From contig JAVKOQ010000655.1 in NCBI GenBank assembly GCA_031835245.1, positions 1-20,995 of the forward strand: a DNA stretch of 20,995 nucleotides, in the 5' to 3' direction. Below are positions 20,009-20,995 of this stretch, one piece after another (positions within the stretch are counted from its first letter, which is position 1; each line of letters opens with the position of its first letter). The position numbers and the translations under genes were made by a program. The notes beneath the pieces were generated by a model. That model was not told where the DNA came from, did no database searches, and saw only the letters and a list, made by a program, of their open reading frames with translations. The stretch is from Balamuthia mandrillaris (taxonomy: Eukaryota > Discosea > Longamoebia > Balamuthiidae).

Positions 20009-20318
20009 TCAAGAGGAGCTTAAACCAGCCAAAAGGCTTTGTTTCAAGTTCAACAGCTCTGCCGTGTTGATGATGTTGATGGTTTGCGGGTCCCACGTCG
20101 GCATGGCACCCACCACCTCTTCTTGCTCCTGCTCTTTCTCTTTGTTGTTGTTGTTCTTTTGTTCCTCTTCTGTCGTTGTGGTAGTGGTGGAGTCGTTTGT
20201 GTCTTGTGTGGCGTTGGCGGTGTTGGCGCTTCGTCGTTGGGTCAAAGACGTACTTCTCTGTTTAAGTTTGCAAGCAACAAGGATAAGAAGAACAGAAACA
20301 AAACTGAAAGAGACAACA

Positions 20319-20356
<38 letters not shown>

Positions 20357-20358
20357 CG

Positions 20359-20391
<33 letters not shown>

Positions 20392-20995
20392 GCAAACGAG
20401 AGACCGTAAGACAGCGAGGGAGAGGGAGAGAGAGGGAGAGAGAGAAGAGAAGAGAAGAGCGATAACAAACCAATCGGAAGGCGCCAAGAACTTTGCCGAT
20501 GGATGTGGGGTTGAGCTGGTTGTACTTATCTTCCGTTTTTTGCACTCGTTCCTCCATCTGGTCGACCGAGTTCTTCACAGCATCCACATAACTCTTTTTT
20601 ATTGATAAATAAAAACATATAAATGAAAGAGAGAGAGAGAAAGGAAAGAACCTGAAAAGTGTCAATGACAGTGAACAGAGACTCAAGTTGTTTGGCCTTC
20701 ACGAGCAACAAAGGAATCAGCTTCTCTGTGATCTGATCTTTCTCTTTTCCAATCTTTGAAAATCGTAAGGTTTCTACTGTGGTTCTCAACAAACAAAAAA
20801 AGATGGGCGAACAAACATACCGAGTTGAGGAGGGCAGTAAACTCTTCCAGTCTGGCTAACATATTTTCAACCGCATCATCGATGGTTTTAATCTTTTAAG
20901 CCAGAGAGCATAGTAAGTTTAACACAAAGAAAAACGGATTCGAATTCGGTTGGTTGTACCTGCGATAGCGTTTTTGATGAAGGCTCCAGGTACCG
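20009..20995 (-). CDS. BLOC1S4: BLOC-1 subunit 4 (cappuccino)-like protein, 3' part
   Basis: Five exons are visible on the minus strand: 20995-20960 (cut by the edge), 20892-20821, 20753-20652, 20593-20471 and 20257-20009, all phase 0, ending in TGA; 194 residues in total. BLOC-1 builds lysosome-related and recycling endosomal carriers. The exons join into a helical coiled-coil protein: IKTIDDAVENMLARLEEFTALLNS, then TEKLIPLLLVKAKQLESLFTVIDTFQ, then SYVDAVKNSVDQMEERVQKTEDKYNQL. The pattern (D-x-x-L-x-x-x-E-F, K-A-x-x-x-x-x-x-x-x-I-D, F-V-x-x-V-x-x-M-E-E-x-V-x-K-x-E) parallels human BLOC1S4. The last exon is low complexity (Thr, Glu/Gln and Asn runs) before TWDPQTINIINTAELLNL. Another small coiled-coil BLOC/BORC subunit is possible. 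The 5' end lies beyond the window. Confidence 0.68.
20321..20453. repeat. (GA)n repeats in BLOC1S4-like intron 4
   Basis: Two (GA)n blocks (about 20321-20354 and 20365-20391) and a GGGAGA/GAGAA-rich tail lie within the intron at 20258-20470, i.e. CT on the coding strand. Confidence 0.85.

Overview
The window is nuclear DNA from a single-celled eukaryote, most likely an amoebozoan-type protist. Genes are dense, lie on both strands and carry short GT-AG introns of roughly 60-370 bases. Many introns and spacers are filled with CTT, TTG or GA microsatellites. The gene content is eukaryotic: a COP9 signalosome subunit, a BLOC-1 subunit, mitochondrial import and cytochrome oxidase assembly factors, and tRNA genes with pol III internal promoters. 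TAA, TAG and TGA all end reconstructed genes, which fits the standard code. The species cannot be fixed from sequence reading alone; an Acanthamoeba/Balamuthia-like amoeba is only a guess. I rebuilt every exon set by joining GT-AG boundaries that keep frame and restore family motifs. None is confirmed by transcript data.

Layout, left to right. (1) The 5' part of a Lys/Ser/Glu-rich low-complexity protein (minus, cut by the left edge). (2) A seven-exon tRNA 2-thiouridylase, MnmA/TRMU (plus), in a divergent pair with it. (3) An intronless tail-anchored coiled-coil protein of unknown function (minus). (4) tRNA-Asp(GTC) (minus). (5) Two tandem, near-identical five-exon genes for a circularly permuted YpsA-type SLOG protein (Pfam PF12694, formerly 'putative molybdenum carrier'), both minus. 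(6) A secretory-pathway GT31/Fringe-like glycosyltransferase (plus) with a very long TTG repeat in intron 1. (7) An HTATIP2/TIP30-like atypical short-chain dehydrogenase with a predicted N-terminal membrane anchor (minus). (8) A 2-oxoglutarate/Fe(II) oxygenase of the isopenicillin N synthase type (minus). (9) A COA3-like cytochrome oxidase assembly factor (plus), convergent with (10) a small Tim-type twin CX3C protein (minus). (11) An intron-containing tRNA gene, possibly Lys (plus). (12) An eleven-exon GH2 beta-mannosidase (plus). (13) COP9 signalosome subunit 3 (plus), convergent with (14) a BLOC1S4/cappuccino-like protein (minus, cut by the right edge).

The genes do not form one pathway. 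Three (TRMU, COA3-like, small Tim) serve or probably serve mitochondria; the glycosyltransferase and beta-mannosidase are carbohydrate enzymes; CSN3 and BLOC1S4 belong to conserved eukaryotic complexes. The least familiar element is the tandem SLOG pair, whose exon sizes are conserved while introns and RGG-rich N-termini have diverged. The other notable theme is how far CTT/TTG/GA repeats have spread through introns, spacers and even one coding exon.
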